Positions 42,883 through 55,992 of a stretch of DNA of 64,000 nucleotides are shown here, one piece after another; the stretch's first letter is position 1, and the number at the start of each line of letters is the position of its first letter. Source of the stretch: Sipunculus nudus (lineage: Eukaryota > Annelida > Sipuncula > Golfingiida > Sipunculidae). The notes under the pieces were generated by a model. That model saw only the letters and a program-made list of their open reading frames with translations. It ran no database searches and was not told the DNA's origin. The translations under genes and the position numbers were made by a program. The DNA is taken from contig CM049318.1 in assembly GCA_026874595.1 (NCBI GenBank), forward strand, positions 1,983,741 to 2,047,740. Reading direction: 5' to 3'.

Positions 42883-45470
42883 AGATTATTTTCAAATTAA
42901 CTAGATTGACTTGGAGTGATTTATGGCTTTAATCTGTATACATCATCCCTTCATTTTTCATAGTAATTCCTTAAGGCTGAAAAGGGTAACTTTTTCAGGC
43001 ATTCTTTTAAAAAAACTTTTTGAGAAGGAAAATTCTTTTACCTTTTAGCTCAGCTGACTATAAGTCATCTGAGCCATAGTCGTGGTCCTTTGTCCGTCGG
43101 CTGTCCGTCCGTCCGTCCGTCCATTAAACTGGCACGTTTTGAAACCGTTAGACATACAAACAGAAATTCCGCATACAGTTAGATGTCCCCAAAATCTCCT
43201 ACCATACCGGAAAAATTGGGTCATTAGGACTTCATTCCTTCGAGATATTAAGGAAAAACCTCCATTTTCCATAAAAAAACCATTGTTACACTATAAGACT
43301 GCCTAATATCAAAACCACTGATCTGATTTTGATCATAGTGAATATGCATATTCTTCCATACATTTTCTATGTACATACCAAAAATTAGGTCAGTATTGCG
43401 TAATATGTTGAAGTTATGGGTGGGAACATAATGCACCTCATAAAAAATCAGGAAATATATTAACTCACTTAACATAAGAATGGCTGAAGCTAGAGACTTC
43501 TTTTCAGGGATATAACTCCATTTAATCAAGATTCAATTGTATACCGAAAATTAGATCTGAATTTTTCAAATTTTATAAGTTATTCGCATAAATATGAAAT
43601 CAGTACCTAAAATTTTGCCCAAATTTGGGCATGGCACGTTTTTTCCCTGTAAGTACTGTTGGTTTAATTTTCATATCATGCACACATAAGGATTTCAGCT
43701 TCTAAATTCTGAAATGTGAAAGGAATACATTTTTTATGAGACCATGTCACACCTAGGCTGTACTGAAGCCCCTCTATATGTCCCCATATTGACCTTTCAT
43801 GCTTGAAGCGAGGCATATACTGCAGCCAGCCAGCTCTTGGGTGGCCTCAGCTGGATATAGTTATTCAACCCCCCCCCCTCTTGTAATTGTTTGGCCAAAA
43901 ACATAACAATAAACAATAATTTTAAAAAATTTACAATAACAATTTTAAGAAAAATAAATGGAAAAGTAATTTTATGGTTAATGAGTAACAGGGACCTTGC
44001 AATTACTGATGTTTTATGGATCTTTCATGGATTGCTGAAAATCTATTTCAAATGACACCATGCAGTCACCATTGGGAATTTTTTCATTTCAATCAAAAAA
44101 TGAAAAATAAATTATTAAATAGAATTGTTGTTTACTATAAGGAATTATGTGAAGCAAGTTAATGATAGACAAGGATGCATTTGATCATATTAAATATTCT
44201 AAATTTCCAGGTCTTTTCCAGGTGGTTAATTTGTAGGGTTTTTTTTATTACAAAATTTAAAAAAAAAATGAAATGTTTCAAAAATTTTAAAAAAATTACT
44301 CAGACAAGTGCTCATTAAAGATGTCAATATGTTTGAATAATAACATTCAGACTCATGGCTGTATCAGCTGTTACATGATACTGGGTAAATAATCAAAATT
44401 TATATTTCTGATAACTTTATTTCAGTTAATAAAATTAAACATTCCTAACTCCAGTTTGCTCCTTGTATAATATATTGGTTTGTTTTGATCCTTGGGTTAC
44501 TTTTAACACATGTTTTGGTTCGTAGTAGAGATTATTTTCCTTTTTTTCTGATACAAATTAAAAAAAAAAAATTTTAAATGTGATAAAAAAATCAGGTCTT
44601 AAAGACAAGTTCTCATTATGATGTCTATAATGTTAATTATTGTCACAAATGTCTTGACAATAATGTGAAAGTATTCAAAAGTGAATATAATATTTTTTTT
44701 ATAAATTAAAGCCATAAAACCAGGTAGTTACAATCATTATTTAAATTTGTGATATTTGTATATTCAGGATTCTCAACAGTTTTGTTCGACTGAAACTGAA
44801 TAAATATGAGACCTTGAGTGAATACTTAATAATTGTATTCAAATATGATTAAAAAAATTCAATAGTTCAATAATGAAAATTAATACAAATACTAATACAG
44901 GTAAAAAGAAAGAATTTGAGTGCAAATACTTTCAAAGTTTATTCATTAATGCATTCATGAATATATTTTATAATTTATTTTAATCTTTTATTTCAATTAT
45001 ATTATTAAAAGAAATCTTTTCAAATGTTACTGTTAATATTTTTCAATTTAAATTATATTTTGCCCAATAATTCCAATTAATTTTAATGAAATGCTAGTGG
45101 TACTTTAAGCTATGGGCAACGTGAAATTATTGAATAACAGTTAACTCATTTGTAAAAAGCATGCATGATAATTAACATGACTTACAGTGGACATTTATTT
45201 CCTGTTACTAGTGTTAGTGCTGTGGATTTAATTTTCACAGCATGTACACATAAGCATTTCATCTGTTAAAATCTGAAATTTGAAACCAATTGATCAAAAA
45301 CTGTAGATGTCATTCAAGTTTTCAGGCACCATGCCTTGATTGTTATCATCAAGTCAGTGAAATGTGTGCTTGGGCAGTATTACATAACCAGTTCAACTTC
45401 TGACCTAGCCACTGCCTCTGTGATTGTCTGGGTCAGGCTGGGTCAGGCAGTAATTACCAGAGAGCCTCTC

Positions 45471-45600
45471 TCTCTCTCTCTCTTATCTCGCTCTCTCTCT
45501 CTCTCTCTCTCCATGACAGTCTAGCTCACTCTCTCTTGCACTCTCCCTTTCACTCTCCCTTTCTCTCTTTCTTTCTCTCTCTCTCTACCATTCTCTCTCA
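45471..45600. repeat. (CT)n-rich tract
   Basis: Interrupted CT dinucleotides. Confidence 0.9.
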
Positions 45601-45710
45601 CCCCTAAGCCTCGCATTCTCCCTGCACCCCATTCTGTTGACAGGTACTAGAAATCAGATTAATTAGCTATGAATGTTGAAGCAATTTAGAAATGTGAATC
45701 AACTGAAATA

Positions 45711-45714
<4 letters not shown>

Positions 45715-45747
<33 letters not shown>
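45715..45747. repeat. (TA)n microsatellite
   Basis: AT dinucleotide run inside copy 2 of the hairpin-ended repeat. Confidence 0.9.
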
Positions 45748-45752
<5 letters not shown>

Positions 45753-47743
45753 TGTAAATGTGTAGTTACATTTTTAAACCTGGAAAAAATTATGTATTGA
45801 AAAAAAGGAATAAAGGCAAATATTGTTAATTTTTCCTGGCTCAGTAGAATGGGAATAAAAATGATTTGCTTTGTTTCTCCACCTTTCTGCCTGCTTAAAT
45901 ATTTAATAATTATGAATAAACATTTTTCTCTGTAAGCACTTGAATTCAATTTGATATCCTGTATGAATATGCAAGGGTGCTGTAACCCCCACCATCCCCT
46001 TCCCCCATCCCATAGAGTCCCTGCTCTTTGGCACTGTGAACAATAGTTCTATTGCATTTCCATAAAATTTAATAATTAAAGATAATATATACAGAAAGAC
46101 TGAGGCGTTTTAACTCCCATGATTATTCCCTCCCCCCGTCAATCCTTCCACCTGTTAAGTGGGGACTTTATGGCTACTGTATACATATGATAAAATAAAA
46201 AATAGGTTTATTAAAATAATTGGATCTCATTAAACAAATCTGTAAACTGTTGAACTGTCAACAGCTTATCAAAAAGGTAACCAATGGAAACACATGGTCA
46301 GATCTCAAAATATTATTTGCAGCAATTTCTTTAATCATATCAACCAACCATGGCCAAGATTACCTTTTCTGATCAGACTTTATCTGCTTTTCATAATATT
46401 TTAGATTTTACTGTTGAATGCTCCATCCCCTCTCTCTGTCTCTCTCTCTGACTCTCTCTCTCCTTTTCTCTCTACATCCACCTCATAGCTGCCCTCACTG
46501 TTCCCTTCTCTGAGCCCCATCCCAATGTCAGCCTCAGTAAACAAGAGCAAGATGAATCAGATATATTCATACTTTAATATTTTGTATAACTATTCGTCCA
46601 TAGGTACCTATGTACATGCCAGAAATTGTCAATATTGTGTAATATGTAGACATAGTGGGCATCAAAATAATGTACATTGTCAAGACTGAAGAGATATTGT
46701 GTCATGCAGTAACAAATTCATAAATCCCCTCATCAGCATAGTAAATCATAACATCATATCTGTCAAATTGAAATCTTGCAGACTTCCATACACTATAGAT
46801 CCTTCAACAAATAGCCCATTCATCATTCTACTACTGCTTATTACTGCTGTCATTGCGTTCATATTTGCTCAGATATATCGCAATTTTCAACCCCTCCTAA
46901 ATAAATAAAAAATAAACCACTATATTTTACCCTATTAATCCATCAGTCAGGTTATTTCATTTATTATTTACTCACATATTACATTACATTCCTTTATAAT
47001 AGCCCAACATGTCCATAATATTCATAAACTTTATCGACTCGATATAGTATCACAATGGAGAATCATTTATGGTCCAATCACAATCAGCTGAGCGCGGTGA
47101 CCCATGGGTCCCTTGTTATTGTAAATATGTGATAAAAAGCCTGTATAATTAGGGGACAAAATGGTGATAACAGAATTGTTTAGCTAAACTGTGAAATTAC
47201 ATCATAACAGTCATAATAACAAAACAAAATTTGTGGAAATTTTAATATTTTATTTTCTTAAAAGAAATGTCAAAGCGGCTGGAGCTCAAAATCAGTGAAC
47301 TTGAAAGCCAAAATAAACATGTATGATGCAGGGGTCAAAACTGATTATGACAGTGCCTGAGATACCTGAAGTAGGTGGGCCAGATCCAGCAGGGGGGGGG
47401 GGGATCCAACCCAGGAGGACTTATGACAAAACCTGAAGGAAAAAGTTCCTAGGTCTGTAAAAGGGGGTCCAGGCAACAAAAATTGTTCTGAAACCCTTTA
47501 GAAAATGTTGTGGCTGATAAAAAGGGGGGGGGGGGCGTCTGGGCCATCTTGTTTTTATCAGAAAGTCCCTTTTGAAACTTGGGTTTTGCAGTTCCAAGTG
47601 CCTTCTTTTCCAAACTCGAGCAAAAAGCTCATGAGCAGGCTTTATAATGTTTACCAGTTAAATTCCCTGAAAATATTATCCTTTCATTTTAGAAAACTAT
47701 TCTAGATTAGTGTTTATGTTCCAGGTTGTTTGGATATCATTTT

Positions 47744-50117
47744 TTAGCTCAGCTGACTTTCAGTCATGCTGGGCTATAGCGATGGGTCTTTGTCTGTCGT
47801 CCTTCTGTCTGTTCGTCCGTCCGGCCGTCCGTCTGTTAGCAGGGCGCAAATCGTAACCGTAGGGGCTAGGGCCATGAACCCTATGCAGTCTTAGAGGTTC
47901 TAAAAAGATCTCCTTGCAAACCTGAAATAAGGTCACTGCGACCTATATTCTCGAAGTTATGGGGTGTGTTTGCACCCCCCAAAAAATAATTCTTTTAGCC
48001 AAAATTTTCATCCCAAACCTTCCATCTTTCACATACAGCTCACCTACCAACAGGGGAAGAACCATAATTATTTTGAGGTCGCAAGGCCAAAGGTCAAGGT
48101 CACAAAACCAACTTCTTTGAAAAGCCTGTGGATGCATTTTAAGCCAAACCTTTCATCCCAATTCTTTGATCTATCACATATAGCTCACCTACTAAGTGGG
48201 AGAAGAATCCTATAGATGTTGAGGTCACAAGGTCAAAGGTCAGGGTCACAGGATCCACTTCTTTGAAAAGGTGGTGGACACATTTCAAGCTAGACCTTTC
48301 ATTCCAAACCTTTCAGCACTGATATCGCTTCTCTGCCAACAGGGGAAAAGACCTGTTGATTTTGAGGTCAATGTCAAGTTCACAGCACCCTCTTCTTGCG
48401 TGGAGTCATTTTCATGCAAACTTTTCAATCTATACTTTCCATCTGTCATATATGGCTTACCTACCAATAGGGGAAGAAGCCTATTGAAGTTGAGTTCAAA
48501 AGGTCAAAGGTCAAGGTCACAATATTGTTCTAAATGCTTGTGAACATATTTCAAATGAAACTGTTCAACCCAAACCTTCAGTCATTCACATATGCCACAT
48601 CTATGCATCACTCAATGTAATACAAACTTCATATTTATGGGTCTTTTTGCATGAAGAAATAACTAATTGATTTTGAGGTCAGCTGGTCAGGAGGTTAAAG
48701 GTTGCAGGTCTAAGTTATTCACTCATTGGTTGCCAAGTAATTACACCCAGCCAGATGTAATTGGATAGTAGTTACCCATCATTTAGAAAGAATCCAGTTG
48801 ATATGTGGGCAAAAGGCCAAGGTCATAGGTCAGGTCAACTTATTTTGTAGACCATCTCTATTTTTCTTGTATATATAAGCTTGCACTCCAGCTGGTACAT
48901 CTCACCGTGTGGCTGTAATTGTGAGTGACACTGGTGACATATGACTCCCTTTTGTATCAGGCTATTTAGTGATAAGGCTGAGTGATCAGTACCTCATTAC
49001 TGCATAACAAAACACTGTTGTTGGAATACTTCAGCCAGGAATTAACACTATGAGAGTATAGTATTAAGGTTTAGCTACTGATTTATAAGGTGATGGGAAC
49101 TTTTGCAGTTTATTTTATGGAACCATAGCAATAAACTTAGTTTCCTAGATATCTAAATTTTTTTATATAAATCACCACATATAAAAGCAAGTGTTTGTTC
49201 TCATAATATGTGGATGTGTACTTGATTTAGGATGGCTTTATTTTATTACAAGACTCTTAGTCATGCTTTCTGCATTTCTTTTCTTTCAGGTTTTGCAGTT
49301 TACCAACCCTGCTGACCCCATTGAAAAGCAGAGTGATAATAAAAAATATTGGACCTACACTTTTACATTTGCATATCTGTAAATCTGATATGAGCGCCTG
49401 AACATGCCTTTTGAATTGTTTTGGACATTCATTACTGTAACATCATTTGGAGAATTTGCCCCAAGTTTGGTCTCTTATTGGAGGATGTGTGATATCAAAT
49501 GTCAGACTTGTCAGAAATCCATTATGTCTGCCAGTTAGCCACCTTAGAAATCCTTTTTTCAGTGCAGTTTCAGTAATTTTCCTTCAATTTTTTGGTCCGA
49601 TTTAGAGAATGGTTGTTGTCTGATTTCAGACCTGTCAGAAGTCCAAAATGGCCTCCAGGCAACCATCTTTAAATTCCTTTTGATCATATTATCTCAAGAA
49701 CTGTTCAAGTGAAGGCAGTCGGACGTATATTAATGTAATCTTGCAAAGGATTGGGTCAAATATTTTGTAATAAATATTATCACCTGTTTCTCAATAATTC
49801 TTGCATGGATTTCCTTGATTTTTTGCTATATATTTTGATCTTATATTTGCCCTTTGTGGTGTTCCTTTTGAGACTGACAGGTATCAAGTAAGCTATGGGA
49901 ATAGTTCTGGATACCTTAACAATCATACATTTTCCTCAGACCATAAATTCACTGTGTTTTAACCAGACATAGGTGATATATATTTCTGTTGTCGTAGAAA
50001 ATTTCAACAAATTGGCAAATTGGTTCTTCAAAATTTAACTGGAAGTTGTGAATCTCAGCCCATGATGTCACAGGTCATGCTTGGCAGCTGAGCATCATGA
50101 CCCATGGGTCACTTGTT
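47744..50117 (+). mobile_element. Hairpin-ended dispersed repeat, copy 3 (2.4 kb)
   Basis: The start TTAGCTCAGCTGACTTTCAG continues TCATGCTGGGCT and folds (AGCTCAGC with GCTGGGCT; GACT with AGTC). GTCCGTCCGGCCGTCC and GTTAGCAGGGCGCAAATCGT follow. Several AAGGTCAAGGTCAC units occur every 150-180 bp from about 48080 to 48520. It ends CAGCTGAGCATCATGACC plus CATGGGTCACTTGTT. No reading frame is conserved between copies, so this is non-coding. Confidence 0.65.
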
Positions 50118-50280
50118 CACATACAGAAGTCATACTGATGGAATAACAAACCCTTTTTGTGTGGGTGTGTGTGTGTGTTAGAAGTGTGTTAGTGATCTTA
50201 ATAAAAGTCCTCCTTTAGTGTACCCCAAATTATTATGGTTTAATGATTAAGACTCCCCATTCATCAGCCATTCATGTGTG

Positions 50281-50975
50281 AAATGTCAGCCTTTATTTTG
50301 TGAGATGTCAGCCATCATGTGTGAGATATCAGCCAATCATGTGAGATGTCAGCCAATCATGTGAGATGTCAGCCTATTATGTGTGAGATGTCAGCCATTC
50401 ATGTGTGAGATGTCAGCCAATCATGTGAGATGTCAGGCAATGGTGTGAGATATCAGCCACTCATGTGTGAGATGTCATCCAATCATGTGAGATGTCAGCC
50501 AATCATGTGTGAGGCAACAGCCAATCATGTGTGAGATGTCAGCCAATTATGTGTAAGATGTCAGTCAATAATGTGTGAGATGTCAGCCATTCATTTGTGA
50601 GATGCCAGCCAATCATGTGTGAGACATCAGCTGATAATTTGTGAGACATCAGCCATTCAAGTGTGAAATGTCAGCCATTCATTTGTGAGATGTCAGCCAA
50701 TCATATGTGAGATGTCAACCATTCATGTGTGAGATGTCAGCCAATAATGTGAGATGTCAGCCATTCAAGTATGAAATGTCAGCCATTCATGTGTGAGATG
50801 TCAGCCAATCATGTTTGAGATGTCAGCCAGTCATGTGAGAGGTCAGCCAATTATGTGTGAGATGTCAGCCAATCATGTGAGATGTCAGCCAATCATATGT
50901 GAGATGTCAGCCATTCATGTGAGAGATGTCAGCCAATCATGTGAGATGTCAGCCGTTCATGGTTGAGACATCGGT
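50281..50975. repeat. Minisatellite, about 22-bp unit, roughly 30 or more copies
   Basis: Diverged tandem units of the form GAGATGTCAGCCAATCATGT, with or without an extra TGT. Units vary between ATCATGTG, TTCATGTG and AATAATGTG endings. It lies just after copy 3 of the hairpin-ended repeat. Confidence 0.9.
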
Positions 50976-50999
50976 GAATATTCATATATCAGAGAGCTT

Positions 51000-51445
51000 G
51001 CTGCAGTGACTAATGAATTGACTCAAGTCTATTGGACTCAGCCTTGTACCCAGACTCAGAAGTCATGGTTAGGACTTGACAAATTAGTCAGAGTCCATCT
51101 CCAGTCCACTAGGAACGTAAACACATAGTAATACTGATATGTATAAACAAATGTGATGTACCAATAAATGAGACTAAATACCAAGCTTAACTCTGCTTTG
51201 GGAGCTAGATGTAATAAAATATTTAAATTAGAAGCGTGTGTAAACTAATATAAAATACAATTGATAATCTCAGATTTTCATTATAAAGAAATGTACATTT
51301 GACTCTGACTCATGACTTTGACTCATGTTCCAAATGACTCGGCCCAAAAAGGTGGACTTGGAATCGCACCTCAAGTAATTGGACTTGGGCTCTGACTGGA
51401 GTGGCCTGGACTCAGACGTGTGGACTTGACCAGACTACTTTACTG
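51000..51445. repeat. Probable MITE with GACTTGGACTC-type subterminal repeats
   Basis: The two ends are dense in GGACTTG, GACTCAAGTC and GAGTCCA motifs in both orientations (51015-51110 and 51300-51440), around an A/T-rich centre. Exact ends and target duplication were not found. Confidence 0.35.
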
Positions 51446-51864
51446 GCTCGCTGCTCTTGCAAATTAACCAAACCTGATGTTACAAGAAGGGGTTACCTTG
51501 ACCACACCATGTTAAGTATGATATGTTTGTTGATCTGCTTGTGGTGATAGTTCATGTTATTAAATTTACACATTAAACAAAGGCTTCAGTGTGCAATAAT
51601 TTGTAATTTACTGTGCTTTTATAACAGATTCATGAATATTTATAAGCACGCACTAAATATGCATGACTGTGAATATGCATGCACTGTGTGAATGTGGCAT
51701 GCATATTACTTTGTAAGTCATACAAAAGTATTTCTCAAGTTTTGGTAGATATTTGATGTATATACTTTTAAGTGACACATTATTACATGTAGTTATTAAT
51801 AGTGAAATACATCAATAACTGCTGGCTAAATGCTCTCTCTGTCCCTCTAAACTCATTTTCTCTG

Positions 51865-51866
<2 letters not shown>

Positions 51867-51936
<70 letters not shown>
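51867..51936. repeat. (CT)n(TA)n compound microsatellite
   Basis: Directly left of the Penelope-like element. Confidence 0.95.
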
Positions 51937-51939
<3 letters not shown>

Positions 51940-51999
51940 GGTAGTGTTACCCTCCGATGTAAAGTGCTCTATGGCCTACAGACTAGGCCAGAGCGGTTT

Positions 52000-54190
52000 A
52001 ACTCTGAAGAAAAACAACACTGTTAATTCACAACAGTCTGTTTCACAGGATGCTACCCGATCATCAGGTGAATGTGGTTAGAATGAAGCTAATGGCGTGG
52101 TTTGAAAAGCCGAGACTTTACGAGATTACGAGATTATGCTTTGTGTGGTTCGGGGGGGGGGGGGGGGCATGTGAAAGACTGACACTGATCCTATTGTCCT
52201 CATGTGCACAATAGGATTGGTCGGGTACACGTGCGATACTGGAACATAACAGGGCAGGGCAAAGAGTTATTTATTGTTGTAAATTTCATATATAATACAA
52301 AGATATATACCAGGATGCTCAAATAGCATATTGAACTGATTTCTAAAAGGGTCTTGGAAGCAGTGAACATATCAGTAGTATACATATGATATGATAAGAA
52401 TACACATATACTATGAAAATACACAATATACATGGCAAATATACAATATAAAAGGCAAATATACTATACTATACTCATACCAAATGCAATCCACTCGGTA
52501 AACTCACCATGATGTAGTGGTAACGCCATGTCCCTCATCACTGCAAAGCAGTGAGAGAACAACTACCTGAACAGGTAAGTCTGCCCAGCGGATCCTCGGT
52601 GGTGGGGGGGGGAGGGGTGTTCAAGGGGGCACGCTGAATATTAGTACGAATGCTAGGTTTTAAAATATTTCAGGGTGAATTTGTTTTGATGGCGGCACTT
52701 GGAGAGAATTTCAGCTCTTGAGTTCAACAATAAATAGCTCTTTATGAATAGCTTTATGAAAGCCAAACCCATGTATGACAAAGCTTTAGCGAAAAGCGGG
52801 TTCTCAGAAAACTTAAAATATGTTGAACCAACAGTGAAAAGCAAAAGAAACAGGAAAAGGAAAATAATATGGTTTAATCCACCCTACAGCCATCATGTAA
52901 AAACCAACATTGGCAGACAATTCATGAAACTAGTTGAAAAACACTTCCCTCAACATCACAGGTACCACAGGTTATTCAACAGGAACAATTTGAAAATTAG
53001 CTATAGCTGTCTACCTAACATGTCTAAACTGATCAGCAAACATAATATGAAGGTTTAAAATACTGACAATGCTGTGAATGTACCTCTAAAACAATGTAAC
53101 TGCCGTAAAAAAGACGAATGTCCTATGAATGGTCAATGTCAGCTGAAATGCATTGTCTATAAGGCAACAGTTAGAACAGACAATGACGTGAAACACTACA
53201 TAGGGTGTACTGAAGGTGATTTCAAGACACGATACAATAACCACAAGCAATCCTTTCGGAACAGATCCCACTTTATAAAATACTGAACTGTCTAAACACA
53301 TTTGGTCACTAAAAGACAACAATATCAATTACAAGCTCTCCTGGGAAATATCTGCCAAGGCAGCACCTTACTTCTGTGGGACTTGGAAGTGTGATCTCTG
53401 CTTGTCTGAAAAGCTACTTATAGCAACGGCCCCCCCTGGATCATTGTTGAACTCAAGAGCTGAAATTCTCTCCAAGTGCCGCCATCAAAACAAATTCACC
53501 CTGAAATATTTTAAAACCTAGCATTCGTACTAATATTCAGCGTGCCCCCTTGAACACCCCTCCCCCCCCCCCACCACCGAGGATCCGCTGGGCAGACTTA
53601 CCTGTTCAGGTAGTTGTTCTCTCACTGCTTTGCAGTGATGAGGGACATGGCGTTACCACTACATCATGGTGAGTTTACCGAGTGGATTGCATTTGGTATA
53701 AGTATAGTATAGTATATTTGCCTTTTATATTGTGTATTTGCCATGTATATTGTGTATTTTCATAGTATATGTGTATTTTTATCATATCATATGTATACTA
53801 CTGATATGTTCACTGCTTCCAAGACCCTATTAGAAATCAGTTCAATATGCTATTTGAGCATCCTGGTATATATCTTTGTATTATATATGAAATTTACAAC
53901 AATAAATAACCTCTTTGCCCGCCCTGTTATGTTCCAGTATCGCACTGTACCCCGACCAATCCTATTGTGCACCCGAGGACAATAGGATCAGTGTCAGTCT
54001 TTCACATGCCCTCCCCCCCCCCCCCCCCCCCCCCCGCCCCGAACCGCACAAAGCATAATCTTGTAATCTCGTAAAGTCTCGGCTTTTCAAACCACGCCGT
54101 TAGCTTCATTCTAACCACATTCACCTGATGATCGGGTCGCATCCTGTGAAACAGACTTTTGTGAATTAACAGTGTTGTTTTTCTTCAGAG

Positions 54191-54191
<1 letters not shown>
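52000..54191 (+). mobile_element. Penelope-like retroelement with long inverted arms, 5'-truncated
   Basis: Two arms of about 735 bp (52000-52735 and 53455-54191) are inverted copies with high identity. The central segment encodes the C-terminal part of a Penelope-type ORF (linker and GIY-YIG endonuclease). The right arm carries the end of that ORF and the 3' region. The left arm is the same 3' part in reverse, giving a head-to-head arrangement that is common for Penelope-like elements. Both sides abut (TA)n tracts. The RT core is missing. Confidence 0.7.
52744..53523 (+). pseudogene. Penelope-like ORF remnant: linker and GIY-YIG endonuclease
   Basis: Residues read KIIWFNPPYSHHVKTNIG, then FMKLVEKHFPQHHRYHRLFN and SYSCLPNMSKLI. 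A CNCRKKDECPMNGQC cysteine motif follows, then IVYKATV and YIGCTEGDFKTRYNNHK, then the CGTWKCDLC and KCRHQNKF end motifs. Penelope-like elements use the GIY-YIG domain to cut target DNA. An in-frame TAA (53056-53058) interrupts the frame and a one-base shift occurs near 53280. The stop is the TAG at 53521-53523. The copy is dead. Confidence 0.72.
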
Positions 54192-54233
<42 letters not shown>

Positions 54234-54262
54234 ATATACACACACACATATATATGGGGCCT
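54191..54262. repeat. (TA)n tract with CACACA interruption
   Basis: Right flank of the Penelope-like element, mirroring the tract on its left. Confidence 0.9.
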
Positions 54263-54559
54263 TGACATTCAAGGGGTAAAAGCTCTGCTCTCTCCACTGG
54301 TGACCTGGGTTGGATCCCCAGCTATGAAAAATGAGTTGTAGTTGCCCATCGATGGCCCATGGTTTTTTAAGGGATCTCTGGTTTCCTACACCACTACAGA
54401 CTACCGAACGCCATCACATGAGCCATGAAGATTGCCTTGATTAGTTATTATAACTATTTGTACAATCCATGTAAAATAAATAAAAAAATATGAAAGATGT
54501 AACCCTTGTCAATGCTTTTATTATTTTTTATTTCTTTTCATTTCGGCACAGTGTTTAAA

Positions 54560-55992
54560 TTAGCACAGCTAAATTCATCTGAGTTATAGTCGTGATCCCT
54601 TGTCTGTCATCAGTTGGGCGGGGCATCCATCTGTTAACAAGACGCGTTTTGAAACCGGTAGAGCTAGGTATCCAAAATTTGAGTTAGATGTCCCTAAGTT
54701 CTACAAGCAAAAAATTAGGACACTTTGAGACTTTGTACCTTCTACAGATTAACAAAACCCTCAATTTTTCATTTAAAGCCACACTTCAGGACTGCCTAAT
54801 ATCAGAACCATTTATCTGTCTTTCCTTGATATTAACCATAAATATTCTCATATATATTTCCTATGTACATGCCAAAAATTAGGTCAGAATTTTGTAATTT
54901 AATGTGGCTCCAAACATAATGCATTTGGTAAAAATCAGAAAAGATATTTACTCACTTAACATAATAAAAGTTAAAGCAAGAGACTTTTTTCCAAGGATTG
55001 TATTTTATACCTGAAATAAGATCAGAATCTTTTAAAATTTTTAAGTTATTAGCATAATTTTAAAATCAGTACCTTAAATTTTTCCCAACTTTGACTATGG
55101 TATATTTTATTCCTGTAAGTACATTTGATTTAATTTTAACAGCACGTACACATAAGGATTTAATCTGTTAAATTCTGAAAATTGAAAATAAAAGCTAAAA
55201 AAATTAGGCTACCCTGTTAATTATTGAAGTTTTTTTTTCTAGAAGCTCTATTGTATTCACTTGCATTGTCAAGCACCAGGCAGCCCACTCCTGATCAGTA
55301 TAGCTCTGTCTGTTTGTACCTGATTTGTCATGCATGACTGGGAGAGCACCCCTGCTGTAAAAGGTGTACAGTTATTCACATTTCACCGCAACTCCCCTCA
55401 ACATCCCCCTCCCACCATGTGTATTGGAATAATTCTTATTGTTTAAACTGTATTTCTTTAATTTAAAGCTGCATGTTGCCAAGCCAATGCACAAAACTTT
55501 ACTTGAAAAAGTTATTTAAGGAGTAATCCTGAAGATGCCATGTTGTGGTAATGTAGCATTTTTAAAGAAATTAATTTCATTTTAAATGATTAAAATAACT
55601 TAAAATATAATTAAAGCGATCAGTATGCATAGTTTGATAATATATGAGCCAAATTATTGATAAATAAACATGCTATTTAGAATTGAGAAATCTGAATCAA
55701 GTGTTATTTTCAGATATTTGTTGTTTTGCAAATATATTAATCATATTTTATAAAAAAAAATAAATACATCTGTGTGCATAATGTGATGTAATCTGACCAA
55801 ATTAGCTATAAATGTTGATGCACAATTTAGAATTGTGAATCAGCTTATATTTACAGATATATATGTCTCTGTCTCATTTTCATTTTTATTCAGATTTGCC
55901 AGTCAGTTTTTACTGTATATTGTAGTATTGCTTATAACTCCATAAAGCAGAATCAGTTTCAGCTTAGTGGTGTGACCCACAGGTGCCTTGTT
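54560..55992 (+). mobile_element. Hairpin-ended dispersed repeat, copy 4 (1.4 kb, diverged)
   Basis: Starts TTAGCACAGCTAAATTCA, shares internal blocks with copy 2 (for example GCCAAAAATTAGGTCAGAAT and CACATAAGGATTTAATCTG), and ends CAGCTTAGTGGTGTGACC followed by CACAGGTGCCTTGTT. The terminal palindrome has decayed. Confidence 0.5.

Larger units (their letters stand above)
43045..47117 (+). mobile_element. Hairpin-ended dispersed repeat, copy 2 (about 4.1 kb, composite)
   Basis: The start TTAGCTCAGCTGACTATAAG is followed by TCATCTGAGCC and forms a hairpin (GCTCAG with CTGAGC; GACT with AGTC). GTCCGTCCGTCCGTCC follows. It ends CAGCTGAGCGCGGTGACC plus CATGGGTCCCTTGTT. A block near 43640-43720 recurs near 45206-45290, and one near 43330-43410 recurs near 46560-46650. 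The copy is therefore internally duplicated, or two copies are fused. It contains CT and TA microsatellites and no gene. Confidence 0.55.

Noticed and set aside
50281-50975. CRISPR-like regularly spaced repeat
   Set aside because: Units are contiguous and diverged without unique spacers, and the context is animal DNA; it is a minisatellite.
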